Source of the DNA: Demequina sp.
Lineage (GTDB): Bacteria; Actinomycetota; Actinomycetes; Actinomycetales; Demequinaceae
DNA length: 42,698 bases
Direction: 5' to 3'
Assembly (NCBI RefSeq): GCF_016278775.1
Contig: NZ_JADQBF010000099.1
Coordinates: forward strand, 1 to 42,698
In this document: positions 35,241 through 42,698 of the stretch, one piece after another
Numbering within the stretch: position 1 is the stretch's first letter
Layout: each line of letters opens with the position of its first letter
Notes under the pieces: generated by a model
What the model saw: the letters and a program-made list of their open reading frames with translations, nothing else
What the model was told of the DNA's origin: nothing
Database searches by the model: none
Program-made: the position numbers and the translations under genes

Positions 35241-36614
35241 ATGACGCCAAGCGCCGCGCTCAATACACGTCAGGTCGCCGCCCGCTCCTGGTGGGCTGAC
35301 CTGGTTCAGGGCGCGACGTACGTGGTCGCCGCCACCGGCGTCGCCTTCTTTCTCGCCGACGGAGGGCTTCACACTTTCGCGACGATCGACTACGTGTACT
35401 CGGCCGGTCGTGCGCTGGGCATCGTCGCGGCCGTCTTCATGCTCTTCCAGGTGCTCCTCATCTCGCGCGCGCCGTTCATCGAACGAGGCATCGGTCATGA
35501 CCGCGCGGCCGCTCTGCACACCCGGACCGGCAAGGTCGCGATCATCCTGATGGCCGCCCACGCGGGAATCATCAGCGTGATGAGCGCCTACTACGCAGAC
35601 ATCACTGTGATCGCGCAGTCCACGAGGTTCTTCACCAGCCAGTGGTACCTCGCCATGGCGCAAATCGCCCTGGGTGTGTTCGTGGTCATCTTTGTCACGT
35701 CGCTGCTCATGGTGCGTTCGCGGTGGCGCTACGAGAACTGGCACGCCGTTCACCTGCTGACCTACGTGGGTGTGGCGCTCGCCATCCCTCACCAGTTTCT
35801 TGAGGGCTCCACCTTCCGCGATGGCGGGGCCGCCTGGTGGTACTGGCTGACCCTGTACGTCATCGCGTGGGGCTCGCTGTTGACCTTCAGGGTCGTGGTG
35901 CCGCTCGTGAGGTTCGCAAGGCACGATGTCAGGGTGGCTACGGTGTCGACGCTCAGCGATGGCTCCGCCTCCATCGAGATGAGCGGCAGGCACCTGGATG
36001 GTCTGGGCGCCAAGCCTGGGCAGTTCATGTTGTGGCGCTTTCTTGACCGTGAGCGCTGGCGCGACCCTCACCCCTTCTCGCTGTCGCGGGCCGCGAGCCC
36101 CACCTCGCTGCGCATCACCGTGAAGCCCAGTGGCGACGGTTCGTCTGCAATCGCGGCAGTCGCGCCAGGTACGCGTGTGATGGTGGAGGGGCCGTTCGGT
36201 GTCTTCAGCCGGGTGTCGCGCACCCGCCGCGGCGTCGTGCTCATTGCTGCTGGCATCGGGATCACGCCCATCCGCGCCATGCTCGAGGAACTCGACCCTG
36301 CCCACGGGCCGGTCGACGTGATCGTGCGAGCCCGCAGCGCGGCGGAGGCGCCACTCCTGGACGAGGTCGAGGCGATCGCCGCAGCCAAGGGCGTCCCCGT
36401 GCACGTCGTACTTGGCGGTCGCGGTGACGGCTGGTCATCAACGGAGAGCCCCGCGACGCTCGAAGACCTAGTGCCCGATGTCGCCGAACGCGACGTCTAC
36501 ATCTGTGGTCCCGGCCCATGGGCCGCGACAGTCGAGAAGGAGGCCCGCGCCGCTGGTGTGGGTCGAGATAGTGTCCACCGGGAGGCATTTGCGTGGAGCG
36601 GAGACAAGACATGA
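35241..36614 (+). CDS. ferric-reductase-like transmembrane flavoprotein
   Basis: A 457-residue fusion. The N-terminal ~230 residues have six membrane segments of the ferric reductase/NOX type with histidines for haem (ALHTRTGK, MAAHAGI, NWHAVHLLTYVG, IPHQFLE). Then comes an FAD domain (DPHPFSLSRAASP, FAD-binding HPFS-type) and an NAD(P)-binding domain (VLIAAGIGITPIRAML, IVRARS, YICGPGPW). It should pass electrons from NAD(P)H through FAD and haems across the membrane. ATG 35241 has GGGAGGAA upstream; the frame is open further to 35145. It overlaps the FMN-binding lipoprotein gene by ATGA, so electrons probably go to that protein. Confidence 0.9.
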   Translation: MTPSAALNTRQVAARSWWADLVQGATYVVAATGVAFFLADGGLHTFATIDYVYSAGRALGIVAAVFMLFQVLLISRAPFIERGIGHDRAAALHTRTGKVAIILMAAHAGIISVMSAYYADITVIAQSTRFFTSQWYLAMAQIALGVFVVIFVTSLLMVRSRWRYENWHAVHLLTYVGVALAIPHQFLEGSTFRDGGAAWWYWLTLYVIAWGSLLTFRVVVPLVRFARHDVRVATVSTLSDGSASIEMSGRHLDGLGAKPGQFMLWRFLDRERWRDPHPFSLSRAASPTSLRITVKPSGDGSSAIAAVAPGTRVMVEGPFGVFSRVSRTRRGVVLIAAGIGITPIRAMLEELDPAHGPVDVIVRARSAAEAPLLDEVEAIAAAKGVPVHVVLGGRGDGWSSTESPATLEDLVPDVAERDVYICGPGPWAATVEKEARAAGVGRDSVHREAFAWSGDKT

Positions 36615-37027
36615 CGGCGATGAAGACACTGGTGTGGGCGGGCGCGTCGGCGTCGCTGTTGGCTGCCTGCTCTACGGGCGCAGCGGCCGACAGCACCTCG
36701 GACGCCGCCACCTCCGACCCGGTGGCCGCACCGGCGGATGTGACGTACGAGGACGGCGTCTACGTGGGGCCCCGCATCGAGAACATCAAGGGCGGCTACC
36801 AAGCGCAAGTCACGATCGAGAACGGCGTCATCACGGCGGTCGATCCCGTCGAGGCCGGTACGAGCGACCCGGAGTCTCTGAAGGTCAACGCCTTTGCCGT
36901 GCCGACGATCGTGGAGCGGGTGCTCGAGGCGCAAAGCGCCGACGTCGAGTTCGTGTCCGGATCGTCGTTCACCTCGCCAGCCTTCATCGAGTCCATCGCG
37001 GGCGCGCTGGACGACGCGACGGTGTAG
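36611..37027 (+). CDS. FMN-binding-domain lipoprotein
   Basis: A 138-residue exported protein. The lipobox LLAAC ends at Cys20, then a Ser/Thr/Asp linker and one FMN-binding domain (YEDGVYVGPRIENIKGGYQAQVTIENGVI, then FVSGSSFTSPAF). The motif SGSSFTS (116-122) corresponds to the SGA(T/S)xT site where ApbE attaches FMN through a phosphoester, with Ser119 at the acceptor position. It should carry electrons outside the membrane from the reductase encoded just upstream, with which it overlaps by four bases. Electron acceptor unknown. Confidence 0.87.
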   Translation: MTAMKTLVWAGASASLLAACSTGAAADSTSDAATSDPVAAPADVTYEDGVYVGPRIENIKGGYQAQVTIENGVITAVDPVEAGTSDPESLKVNAFAVPTIVERVLEAQSADVEFVSGSSFTSPAFIESIAGALDDATV

Positions 37028-37029
37028 TG

Positions 37030-37176
37030 ATGCGCGCGTCTCGAGTGGTGGTGGTGGCGACGGCCTGTGCGGCCATCCTTGCCGTGGGCTATGTGCTCGC
37101 GCCAGAGCCGACTCCTGCCCTCGAACTCGTGACGCCAGCCTCGACGCCCGCGGACGACCAGGAAGCCTCTCCGTGA
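37030..37176 (+). CDS. 48-residue signal-anchor peptide before apbE
   Basis: Short gene with ATG 37030 (one overlapping alternative, GTG 37028, is out of frame). It encodes a basic start, a hydrophobic stretch (VVVVATACAAILAVGYVLA) and a Pro/Thr/Asp-rich tail of about 23 residues. It looks like an export signal plus linker with no mature domain. The stop overlaps the ApbE GTG (GTGA). Codon use and operon spacing support a real gene. It may be a small membrane subunit, or the detached signal of ApbE. Confidence 0.6.
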   Translation: MRASRVVVVATACAAILAVGYVLAPEPTPALELVTPASTPADDQEASP

Positions 37177-37964
37177 CGGCGGTGCCTCCCTTCTCGTCAA
37201 CCGTCACCGCCATGGGTATGCCGTTCGTGATTCAACTGCAGATGCCCGCGTCCGAGACAGTGGCGGCCGCCGCTGTCGAGCGCTTCCACGACCAACTCAA
37301 GTGGGCAGACGAGGTCTTCTCTCTCTTCATCGAAGACTCGTACCTGTCGCGCCTCAACCGCGGCGAGATCACCGTTGACGACTGCCCGCAAGAGATGTTC
37401 GAGATCCTCAACGCGTGCGAGTGGTACAGGGCCAAGACGCTGGGTGGTTTCGACGCGCGCCGCCCCGACCACCTCGACCCAAGCGGCATCGTCAAGGGCT
37501 GGGCGGTGGAACGCGGCGCTGCAGCGCTCGATGACATCGGCGCGGCCGCCTGGATGATCGGCGCGAGCGGGGACGTCCTCGTATCGGGGGAGGGGCGCGA
37601 ATGGCGCATCGGCATCTCCGATCCTCGAGTGAGCGGCGACCCGGCAGGGAGGAATGTGGTCGACGTGGTGATGCTCGGCGGCAAACTCAGGGCGCTCGCG
37701 ACGTCTGGCAGTGCCCAGAAGGGCCTGCACATTTGGGATCCCGCGACAGGGGAGGGCGCCGAGCACTATGTCCAGGTATCGGTGATGGCCGACAACATGG
37801 TCGACGCAGATGCCTGGGCCACCGCGATTGCAGCAGGAGGCGAGAGGGTCCTTTCCGCCGCGCTCGATGCGGGCATGCAGGCGATGGCGATCACCACCGA
37901 ACGCGCGGACGGCACCTACGGGGCCTACGCGTCTGAGGGTTGGCCGTCGATACTGCCCGCTTAG
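37173..37964 (+). CDS. apbE: ApbE-family FAD:protein FMN transferase
   Basis: A 263-residue flavinyltransferase that transfers FMN from FAD to Ser/Thr of target proteins. Signatures: TAMGMPFVIQL, FSLFIEDSYLSRLNRGE, FDARRPDHLDPSGIVKGWAVERGA, and the metal-binding MVDADAWATAIAAGG near residue 215. GTG 37173 overlaps the previous gene by GTGA and has AGGAAG upstream. No signal peptide is present, although many ApbE proteins are exported. The target is very probably the FMN-binding lipoprotein two genes upstream. Confidence 0.9.
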   Translation: MTAVPPFSSTVTAMGMPFVIQLQMPASETVAAAAVERFHDQLKWADEVFSLFIEDSYLSRLNRGEITVDDCPQEMFEILNACEWYRAKTLGGFDARRPDHLDPSGIVKGWAVERGAAALDDIGAAAWMIGASGDVLVSGEGREWRIGISDPRVSGDPAGRNVVDVVMLGGKLRALATSGSAQKGLHIWDPATGEGAEHYVQVSVMADNMVDADAWATAIAAGGERVLSAALDAGMQAMAITTERADGTYGAYASEGWPSILPA

Positions 37965-38023
37965 AGTCGGTGCGGCGGTGCTAGCGTGGTGAGCAGACGC
38001 TCAGACGCCGGGAGATGAGCCGC

Positions 38024-38644
38024 ATGGGAGTTCGACACCTGCTCTTCGCATCGCTGGTCATGCCGCTGGTGGCATGCGGCGCCTCGCCGGACGCCGCTGA
38101 GGGGTCTTCGACCGCCACCCCGACGGCCGTGACACTCCTCCCAGATGTGCCAGCGGACCCTACGCCCACGTCCACATCCACGGCAGGAACTGCGGCGGCG
38201 ACGCCCGCATCGGATGAGTGGGGTTTTGGAGACGAATGGGACTACACCGGCGCGGACGGGGCCCAAGGCTCGGGGTGTGCACCGGGGTCGGCGACCTTGC
38301 CTGACGGTGTCTGGTTTGGACTCGCTGATTCTTGGAGCACGTCAAACATCAGCGTTGATCTGGCCTGCTGGTATTCGGGCGCGACGGCCGAGTCCGTTGC
38401 CGCCGCCCGCGGGGACGAAGTGAACAACGACTACTACCTCGTCAATGACGTCTCGACGTTGAGGTCAGTGCCCGTTGATGGAAACGTGCCCGCCAAGAAG
38501 GCGGGATGGGACGATGGCGTCTTCACCCTGTCTGAAGTGATGGCTGACCCGGGCGGATCGCTGCCGACGAACCATCCATACCCGGTGTGGGTCTACGTCA
38601 ACGGTGGGGTCGTCACCGCGGTTGCGGTGCAGTACATCCCCTAG
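38024..38644 (+). CDS. hypothetical lipoprotein
   Basis: A 206-residue exported protein with lipobox LVAC after about 17 residues, a long Ser/Thr/Ala/Pro linker, and a C-terminal domain of about 140 residues (WGFGDEWDYTGADG through VWVYVNGGVVTAVAVQYIP) that I do not recognise. Two cysteines in the mature domain (SGCAPGS, DLACWYSG) could form a disulfide. ATG 38024 has GGGAG about nine bases upstream; ATG 38015 is in frame but too close to it. TAGCGT at 37982-37987 may be its -10 box. Confidence 0.65.
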   Translation: MGVRHLLFASLVMPLVACGASPDAAEGSSTATPTAVTLLPDVPADPTPTSTSTAGTAAATPASDEWGFGDEWDYTGADGAQGSGCAPGSATLPDGVWFGLADSWSTSNISVDLACWYSGATAESVAAARGDEVNNDYYLVNDVSTLRSVPVDGNVPAKKAGWDDGVFTLSEVMADPGGSLPTNHPYPVWVYVNGGVVTAVAVQYIP

Positions 38645-38648
38645 CGGG

Positions 38649-38678
38649 TTGGTGGTCAGGTCGCTTGTCTGGCAGAAT
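38649..38678 (+). promoter_or_regulatory. candidate promoter of rpsP-khpA
   Basis: TTGGTG (38649-38654), 18 bases, CAGAAT (38673-38678), giving a leader of about 115 bases before rpsP. The leader contains two CCCGG copies around TTCATTT but no convincing terminator. Confidence 0.35.
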
Positions 38679-38799
38679 TGGCCGCTGGCGCTCGCGGCCC
38701 TCTACCCGCGCGTGACTATTCGTCTTGTTAGGCGTCCCGGTTCATTTCCCGGACCGATGCCGCCCGACTCACACCGAATGCATAGGAGCAATACCAGAA

Positions 38800-39405
38800 A
38801 TGGCAGCCAAGATCCGCCTGAAGCGCTTCGGCAAGAAGCGCGCCCCTTACTACCGCGTCGTCGTCATCGACTCGCGCGCCAAGCGCGACGGCCGTGCGAT
38901 CGAAGAGATCGGCAAGTACCACCCCACCGAGGAGCCCTCGGTCATCGTGATCGACTCCGAGCGCGTCCAGTACTGGCTTTCGGTGGGCGCACAGCCCTCC
39001 GACCAGGTGCGGGCGCTCCTGAAGCTCACCGGAGACTGGGGCAAGTTCAAGGGCGACAAGGACGCGAAGTCCACCGTCAAGATTGCCGAGGGCAAGGCCA
39101 ACGCGGAGGACGCCATCAAGGCGCACGCCGACCAGGCCGAGAAGCTCAAGGCTGAGAAGTCAGCCGCCAAGGAGAAGGCCGCCAAGGAGGCCGAAGAGGC
39201 CGCCAAAGCCGCCGAGGCCGCAGCCAAGGCGGAGGCAGAGGCGAAGCCGGAAGCCGACGCCAAGCCTGACGCCGACGTCGTCGCAGACGAGTCGTCCGAG
39301 ACTCCCACCGACGAAGGCAACGACGTTGACGTGGAGATCGCAGAGGGCAACCCCAGCGACGCAGACGACAAGGTCGAGGGCACCCTCGACGAGGGGGCGA
39401 AGTAA
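38800..39405 (+). CDS. rpsP: 30S ribosomal protein S16 with long acidic tail
   Basis: A 201-residue S16. The ribosomal domain is the first ~85 residues ([41 protein letters not shown]..., [14 protein letters not shown]). An Ala/Lys/Glu-rich, probably helical stretch then turns into an Asp/Glu-rich tail ending LDEGAK. Actinobacterial S16 often has an extension, but one longer than the core is striking. AGGAG stands 11 bases before ATG 38800, rather far. The KH-domain gene follows three bases after the stop. Confidence 0.96.
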   Translation: MAAKIRLKRFGKKRAPYYRVVVIDSRAKRDGRAIEEIGKYHPTEEPSVIVIDSERVQYWLSVGAQPSDQVRALLKLTGDWGKFKGDKDAKSTVKIAEGKANAEDAIKAHADQAEKLKAEKSAAKEKAAKEAEEAAKAAEAAAKAEAEAKPEADAKPDADVVADESSETPTDEGNDVDVEIAEGNPSDADDKVEGTLDEGAK

Positions 39406-39408
39406 CGC

Positions 39409-39639
39409 ATGGTCCTCGAGGCCCTGGAGTTCCTGGTGCGTTCGATCGTCCGCAACCCGGAAGACGTGCGTGTCACCGAGCGTTCTGGGCGTCGCGGAGT
39501 GACCCTCAATGTGGTGGTCCACCCGGACGACCTCCCTCGGGTCATCGGCCGTCACGGCCGCACGGCGAATTCGTTGCGCACCGTCATCGACGCCGTGGCG
39601 CGTGATGACGTCCGCGTCAACATCGTCGACGTCGCCTAG
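39409..39639 (+). CDS. khpA: KH-domain RNA-binding protein (KhpA/YlqC)
   Basis: A 76-residue single type II KH domain with the RNA-contacting loop G-R-H-G in RVIGRHGRTANSLRT. The start LEALEFLVRSIVRNPEDVRV matches the YlqC/KhpA family, which binds RNA with a second KH protein and affects cell division and translation in Firmicutes. It always sits between rpsP and rimM in these bacteria. A strong terminator follows 18 bases after the stop. Confidence 0.94.
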   Translation: MVLEALEFLVRSIVRNPEDVRVTERSGRRGVTLNVVVHPDDLPRVIGRHGRTANSLRTVIDAVARDDVRVNIVDVA

Positions 39640-39656
39640 CCCTTTTCACGTACGCG

Positions 39657-39685
39657 AGGCCCGGCCCCCTGAGGGGACCGGGCCT
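39657..39685 (+). terminator. terminator of rpsP-khpA
   Basis: Stem AGGCCCGG-CCCC / GGGG-CCGGGCCT with a single mismatch and a TGAG loop, followed directly by TT. This is the clearest terminator-like hairpin in the window. Confidence 0.75.
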
Positions 39686-39928
39686 TTCGCGTTGCCGAAC
39701 CTTGGGTCGCAATCGCGAGTCGCCCCTATCCCGGCTGTCGCTTGCCTCGGTTGGTCACTTCTGACCGTGGAGGACGGCAACACGCGTCATTCGGACTGCC
39801 TCCATGGCGTGTCGGGATCGTTCGCGGTCACAAATCTCCACACCGCGGCGTGGCGAGGCGCAGACGCAGGTGGGGCGGCAGATGGGCGCACGCGACTCCT
39901 CGGCGTCCTCACGGCGCTGGCGGCGGCC
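39686..39928 (+). other. non-coding stretch between khpA and rimM
   Basis: No supported gene on either strand; open frames here are G+C-driven and lack homology, ribosome sites or suitable starts. A small dyad GGTCA-CTTC-TGACC lies at 39753-39766. The -10 box of rimM follows at the right end. Confidence 0.5.
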
Positions 39929-39934
39929 TAGTCT
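39929..39934 (+). promoter_or_regulatory. -10 box, leaderless promoter of rimM-trmD
   Basis: TAGTCT, seven bases before ATG 39942, with no ribosome binding site. Confidence 0.5.
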
Positions 39935-39941
39935 TGACTCC

Positions 39942-40472
39942 ATGAAGGTGACTGTTGCGCGCATCGGCCGTGCCCACGGACTCAAGGGCGAGGTGACGGT
40001 CGAACTGAGGACGGACATCCCGGAGCAGCGGCTCAAGCCAGGAGCGACGTTGGAGACGGAGCCCGCGGTCGCGGGACCGCTCACCATTGTGTCTACCCGC
40101 ACTCAGTCGGACCGCTGGTACGTGCGCATCGAAGACATCGAGACTCGCGAGGCGGCAGACTCCCTGCGCGGAGTCGAACTCGTGGTCGAGGCGGACGAGG
40201 ACGAGGAGGACGGCGCCTGGTACGTCCACGAGCTCGTGGGGCTGCGGGCAGAGCGCCCAGACGGCACGCTGGTGGGCGAGGTGGTTGACCTCATGGACAT
40301 GCCCGCCCAGGATCTGCTGATCGTCCGCGAGCCTTCCGGACACCGAGCCATGATCCCGTTCGTCGAGGAGTTTGTTCCCGAGGTGGACGTCGAGGGTGGC
40401 CGCGTCATCGTGACCCCGCCGTATGGGCTGCTTGCAGGCGAGGAGCAGGTGGACACGGGAGAGACGCACTAG
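39942..40472 (+). CDS. rimM: 16S rRNA processing protein RimM
   Basis: A 176-residue 30S maturation factor. The N-terminal RimM barrel starts [21 protein letters not shown], and the C-terminal PRC-barrel has [30 protein letters not shown] and [12 protein letters not shown]. It binds ribosomal protein S19 during head assembly. ATG 39942 is set by homology and by the TAGTCT box; a longer frame exists to 39804. Its TAG shares one base with the trmD GTG. Confidence 0.96.
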   Translation: MKVTVARIGRAHGLKGEVTVELRTDIPEQRLKPGATLETEPAVAGPLTIVSTRTQSDRWYVRIEDIETREAADSLRGVELVVEADEDEEDGAWYVHELVGLRAERPDGTLVGEVVDLMDMPAQDLLIVREPSGHRAMIPFVEEFVPEVDVEGGRVIVTPPYGLLAGEEQVDTGETH

Positions 40473-41197
40473 TGCGTATCGACGTCGTCAGCATCTTCCC
40501 CGAGTTCTTCTCCGTGCTCGATGTGTCCCTGCTGGGCAAGGCCCGCCAGTCGGAGCTGGTGAACGTCCACGTGCACGACCTGCGCGAGTGGGCGGCGGTC
40601 AAGACAGACGGCACGCCCGATGCGCATCGCACCGTGGACGACGCCCCGTTTGGAGGGGGAGCGGGCATGGTGATGAAGGCCGACGTGTGGGGGCGAGCGC
40701 TCGACGACGTGCTCCAGCGAGGCGGCGTCTTGGTCATCCCCAGCCCTGCGGGCATCCCGTTCACCCAGGCGCTCGCTGCCGACCTTGCTGAGGCCGAGCA
40801 GATTGCGTTTGCTTGCGGACGCTACGAGGGCATCGACGCCAGGGTGGCGGAGCACTACGAGGCTAAGGGCTTCCGCGTGCTGGAGGTGTCGCTTGGTGAC
40901 TACGTGCTCAACGGGGGAGAGGTCGCCGCTGCCGCCATGATCGAGGCCATCACGAGGCTGATCCCTGGCTTCATGGGCAACGCGCAGAGCATCGTCGAAG
41001 AGAGCCACGCCGACGGTCTGCTGGAGTACCCGTCGTACACCCGGCCAGCGTCGTGGCGGGGCCTCGACGTGCCCGAAGTCTTGCTCAGCGGCCACCACGG
41101 CAATATCGAGCGGTGGCGTCGCGAGCAGCAGGTGCGGCTCACGCGGCAGCGCCGCCCCGACCTGATGGCAGACCACGACGGCGATGTGGCACAATAG
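40472..41197 (+). CDS. trmD: tRNA (guanine-N1-)-methyltransferase TrmD
   Basis: A 241-residue SPOUT enzyme that methylates G37 of tRNAs with S-adenosylmethionine and prevents frameshifting. The knot motifs [11 protein letters not shown] and [13 protein letters not shown], together with the N-terminal [12 protein letters not shown] and [13 protein letters not shown], are all present. The GTG start overlaps the rimM stop by one base (TAGTG). Usual length and usual neighbours. Confidence 0.97.
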   Translation: MRIDVVSIFPEFFSVLDVSLLGKARQSELVNVHVHDLREWAAVKTDGTPDAHRTVDDAPFGGGAGMVMKADVWGRALDDVLQRGGVLVIPSPAGIPFTQALAADLAEAEQIAFACGRYEGIDARVAEHYEAKGFRVLEVSLGDYVLNGGEVAAAAMIEAITRLIPGFMGNAQSIVEESHADGLLEYPSYTRPASWRGLDVPEVLLSGHHGNIERWRREQQVRLTRQRRPDLMADHDGDVAQ

Positions 41198-41206
41198 CCT
41201 GTTGGT

Positions 41207-41325
41207 GCGCGCGGAGCTGAGACCTGCCACAGGGGGTTCAGCCCTTCCCGCGGCGCAACGTCCTTTATCGAGTGCCGCAAGGCAAGAGATCGTGGATGAC
41301 CTGTGGCAGCTGCGAGGAGTGACAC
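41207..41325 (+). promoter_or_regulatory. structured leader of rplS
   Basis: A perfect 10-bp long-range pair, CTGCCACAGG (41224-41233) with CCTGTGGCAG (41300-41309), encloses 66 bases that include a second stem, GCGGC (41250-41254) / GCCGC (41274-41278). The right arm ends four bases before the GAGGAG ribosome site of rplS. TAGCCT at 41195-41200 could be the -10 box. Binding of L19 or another ribosomal protein is the natural guess. Confidence 0.55.
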
Positions 41326-41673
41326 ATGCACAAGCTCGACGGCGTCAACGCCAGCCAGCTTCGGGATGACATTCCGGCATTCCGCGCCGGAGACACGCTC
41401 AAGGTTCACGTGAAGGTCGTCGAGGGCACCCGCTCTCGCATCCAGGTGTTCCAGGGCATCGTGATCGCCCGTCAGGGTTCTGGCGTGGGCGAGACCTTCA
41501 CGGTCCGCAAGGTTTCCTTTGGCGTGGGAGTGGAGCGCATGTTCCCCCTGCACGCCCCGACCATCGACAAGATCGAGGTCGACCGCCGCGGCGACGTGCG
41601 CCGCGCCAAGCTCTACTACCTGCGCGGTCTGCGCGGTAAGGCGGCTCGCATCCGCGAGAAGCGCGAGAACTAG
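41326..41673 (+). CDS. rplS: 50S ribosomal protein L19
   Basis: A 115-residue L19 at the 30S/50S interface, with [58 protein letters not shown] and [21 protein letters not shown] precedes ATG 41326. It is set off from trmD by a 128-base region that appears to be a folded regulatory leader, and is followed by a strong hairpin. Confidence 0.97.
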   Translation: MHKLDGVNASQLRDDIPAFRAGDTLKVHVKVVEGTRSRIQVFQGIVIARQGSGVGETFTVRKVSFGVGVERMFPLHAPTIDKIEVDRRGDVRRAKLYYLRGLRGKAARIREKREN

Positions 41674-41695
41674 CCATTACTCCTTCACACGTCGC

Positions 41696-41726
41696 ACCGG
41701 CGGAGAGGCCTGAGCCCTCCGCCGGT
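41696..41726 (+). terminator. terminator-like hairpin between rplS and lepB
   Basis: Perfect 10-bp stem ACCGGCGGAG / CTCCGCCGGT, with two further inner pairs after a bulge. It ends six bases before the lepB GTG and has no T-run. Confidence 0.6.
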
Positions 41727-41732
41727 CGCCGT

Positions 41733-42374
41733 GTGACGGCGTGGTTGCGCGAAATCGGCATCGTGCTGGGCAGCGCACTCGTGCTGTCGCTGTTGCTGAA
41801 GACCTTCGTCTTTCAGTCCTTCTGGATTCCGTCGGGTTCGATGGAGAACACCCTCGAGGTGAAGGACCGCATTCTGGTCTCCCTGTGGCGCCCAGGCCCC
41901 ATGGATCTCCGCCGCGGCGACATCGTCGTGTTCAGGGATCCAGGCGGGTGGCTTGGCCCGTCTTCCGAACCGGAACCCACCGGCCTTGCCAAGGGCTGGG
42001 ACGAGTTCGCCACCTTTGTGGGCCTACTGCCCCAAGATGCGGGCGAACACCTGGTCAAGCGGGTGATCGGCCTGCCGGGCGACACCATCGCTTGCGATAC
42101 CGCGGCCGATGCCGTGATGATCAACGGTGTCGAGTTGATCGAGAACTACGTCAAGCCTGGTACCACGACGTGCACCCACGCGTGGGAGGTCACCGTCCCT
42201 GAGGACCGCATCTGGGTGTTGGGAGACAACCGCTCCAACTCGGCCGACTCGCGCGCCCACCTGGGCGATCCCGGTGGCGGCATGGTCCCCATCGACAACG
42301 TGGTGGGCACCGCGTTCGTGACGGCCTGGCCGCTTGATCACTGGAAGACACTCGGTAATCCCTACTCGGAGTAG
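41733..42374 (+). CDS. lepB: signal peptidase I
   Basis: A 213-residue membrane serine protease that removes signal peptides from exported proteins. One N-terminal membrane segment (IGIVLGSALVLSLLLKTF) leads to the catalytic Ser36 in IPSGSMENTL and Lys109 in HLVKRVIGLPGD, followed by LGDNRSNSADSR. The GTG at 41733 lies just after a strong hairpin and has no clear ribosome binding site. The frame is open upstream to the rplS stop with no ATG or GTG, so the start is slightly uncertain. Confidence 0.95.
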   Translation: MTAWLREIGIVLGSALVLSLLLKTFVFQSFWIPSGSMENTLEVKDRILVSLWRPGPMDLRRGDIVVFRDPGGWLGPSSEPEPTGLAKGWDEFATFVGLLPQDAGEHLVKRVIGLPGDTIACDTAADAVMINGVELIENYVKPGTTTCTHAWEVTVPEDRIWVLGDNRSNSADSRAHLGDPGGGMVPIDNVVGTAFVTAWPLDHWKTLGNPYSE

Positions 42375-42384
42375 GTTGCCCGTC

Positions 42385-42390
42385 TAGGGT
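42385..42390 (+). promoter_or_regulatory. -10 box, leaderless promoter of rnhB
   Basis: TAGGGT, six bases before ATG 42397. Confidence 0.5.
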
Positions 42391-42396
42391 CGAGTC

Positions 42397-42698
42397 ATGG
42401 CCGTCACCCTGCACCACGAGACCAGCTTGTGGGACGCAGGCGCGCGCCTGGTTGCTGGCATCGACGAGGTGGGCAGAGGAGCTTTGGCCGGCCCGGTCAG
42501 CGTTGGCGTGGCTGTGCTGGAACGATGTGCCATCTGGCCAGTGGGACTCGCGGACTCCAAGGAGTTGAGCAGGAACGCGCGAGAGGCGCTGGCCGCCGTG
42601 ATCCCTGACTTTGCGGTGGGGCGTGCGGTCGGCCACGCGAGCCCCGCCGAGATCGACGAGCACGGCATCGTCGCGGCGCTTCGCCTGGCCGGAACCCG
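42397..42698 (+). CDS. rnhB: ribonuclease HII (3' truncated by the window end)
   Basis: The first ~100 residues of RNase HII, which cuts RNA in RNA-DNA hybrids and at single ribonucleotides in DNA. The catalytic Asp-Glu pair is in [13 protein letters not shown] near residue 23, followed by [16 protein letters not shown]. The frame is open to the right edge. Starts at ATG 42397, with a TAGGGT box six bases upstream. It follows lepB as in most actinobacteria. Confidence 0.93.
   Translation, partial: MAVTLHHETSLWDAGARLVAGIDEVGRGALAGPVSVGVAVLERCAIWPVGLADSKELSRNAREALAAVIPDFAVGRAVGHASPAEIDEHGIVAALRLAGT

Noticed and set aside
35121-36404. 427-codon frame opposite the reductase gene
   Set aside because: Antisense shadow; His/Asp/Arg-rich, no fold pattern.
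39686-39928. Hidden gene between khpA and rimM
   Set aside because: Open frames on both strands lack starts with signals and have no recognisable product.

Overview
The window is about two thirds G+C and densely packed. It carries a gene set typical of high-G+C Gram-positive bacteria (Actinomycetota): folC followed by a DUF4233 gene, a GlnR-type box ahead of amtB-glnK-glnD, a T-box ahead of a type-2 ileS, and the string ffh / rpsP-KH-rimM-trmD-rplS-lepB-rnhB. I infer a Micrococcales-like actinomycete (Cellulomonas/Demequina-like), but gene content alone cannot fix the genus. No tRNA, rRNA, CRISPR array, transposon or phage gene was recognised. The window looks like stable chromosome, cut inside a LacI-type gene at the left edge and inside rnhB at the right edge.

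Left part (1-10.3 kb, accessory). A minus-strand cluster reads dipZ, then a methionine-rich mini-lipoprotein, then sigK, then rskA. Two promoters of the SigK type (CCATCC, 15 bases, then CCGAAC or TCGAAT) precede dipZ and the lipoprotein. This looks like an autoregulated envelope-redox regulon like that of mycobacterial SigK. Around it lie a dienelactone-hydrolase homologue lacking its nucleophile, an isoprenylcysteine-methyltransferase-like membrane enzyme, an HTH regulator convergent with an MFS transporter, a CDP-alcohol phosphatidyltransferase, a GyrI-like protein, a PQQ-type sugar dehydrogenase lipoprotein and a VOC protein.

Middle part (10.3-26.7 kb). A T-box RNA controls ileS. Then come a 1007-residue SF2 helicase with C-terminal membrane segments, a secreted beta-helix lipoprotein, folC-DUF4233-membrane protein, divergent apt and ndk, smc, a small membrane protein with a leader-peptide-like upstream ORF, and ftsY.

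Nitrogen block (26.7-32.4 kb). An ammonium transporter and a DUF2510 protein precede amt-glnK-glnD. The second amt has a GlnR-type operator. glnK has the conserved Tyr51. glnD stops after its HD domain, so it lacks the C-terminal ACT glutamine sensors, and a 21-bp hairpin covers its 5' end.

Right part (32.4-42.7 kb). ffh overlaps an amidohydrolase gene. Next is a four-gene operon for flavin electron transfer: a membrane ferric-reductase-like flavoprotein, an FMN-binding lipoprotein, a 48-residue signal-anchor peptide and ApbE flavinyltransferase. The window ends in rpsP-khpA, rimM-trmD, rplS with a structured leader, lepB and rnhB. Across the window about a dozen genes show a TAnnnT-like -10 box 6-7 bases before the start codon. 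This indicates widespread leaderless transcription and was used here to choose several starts.
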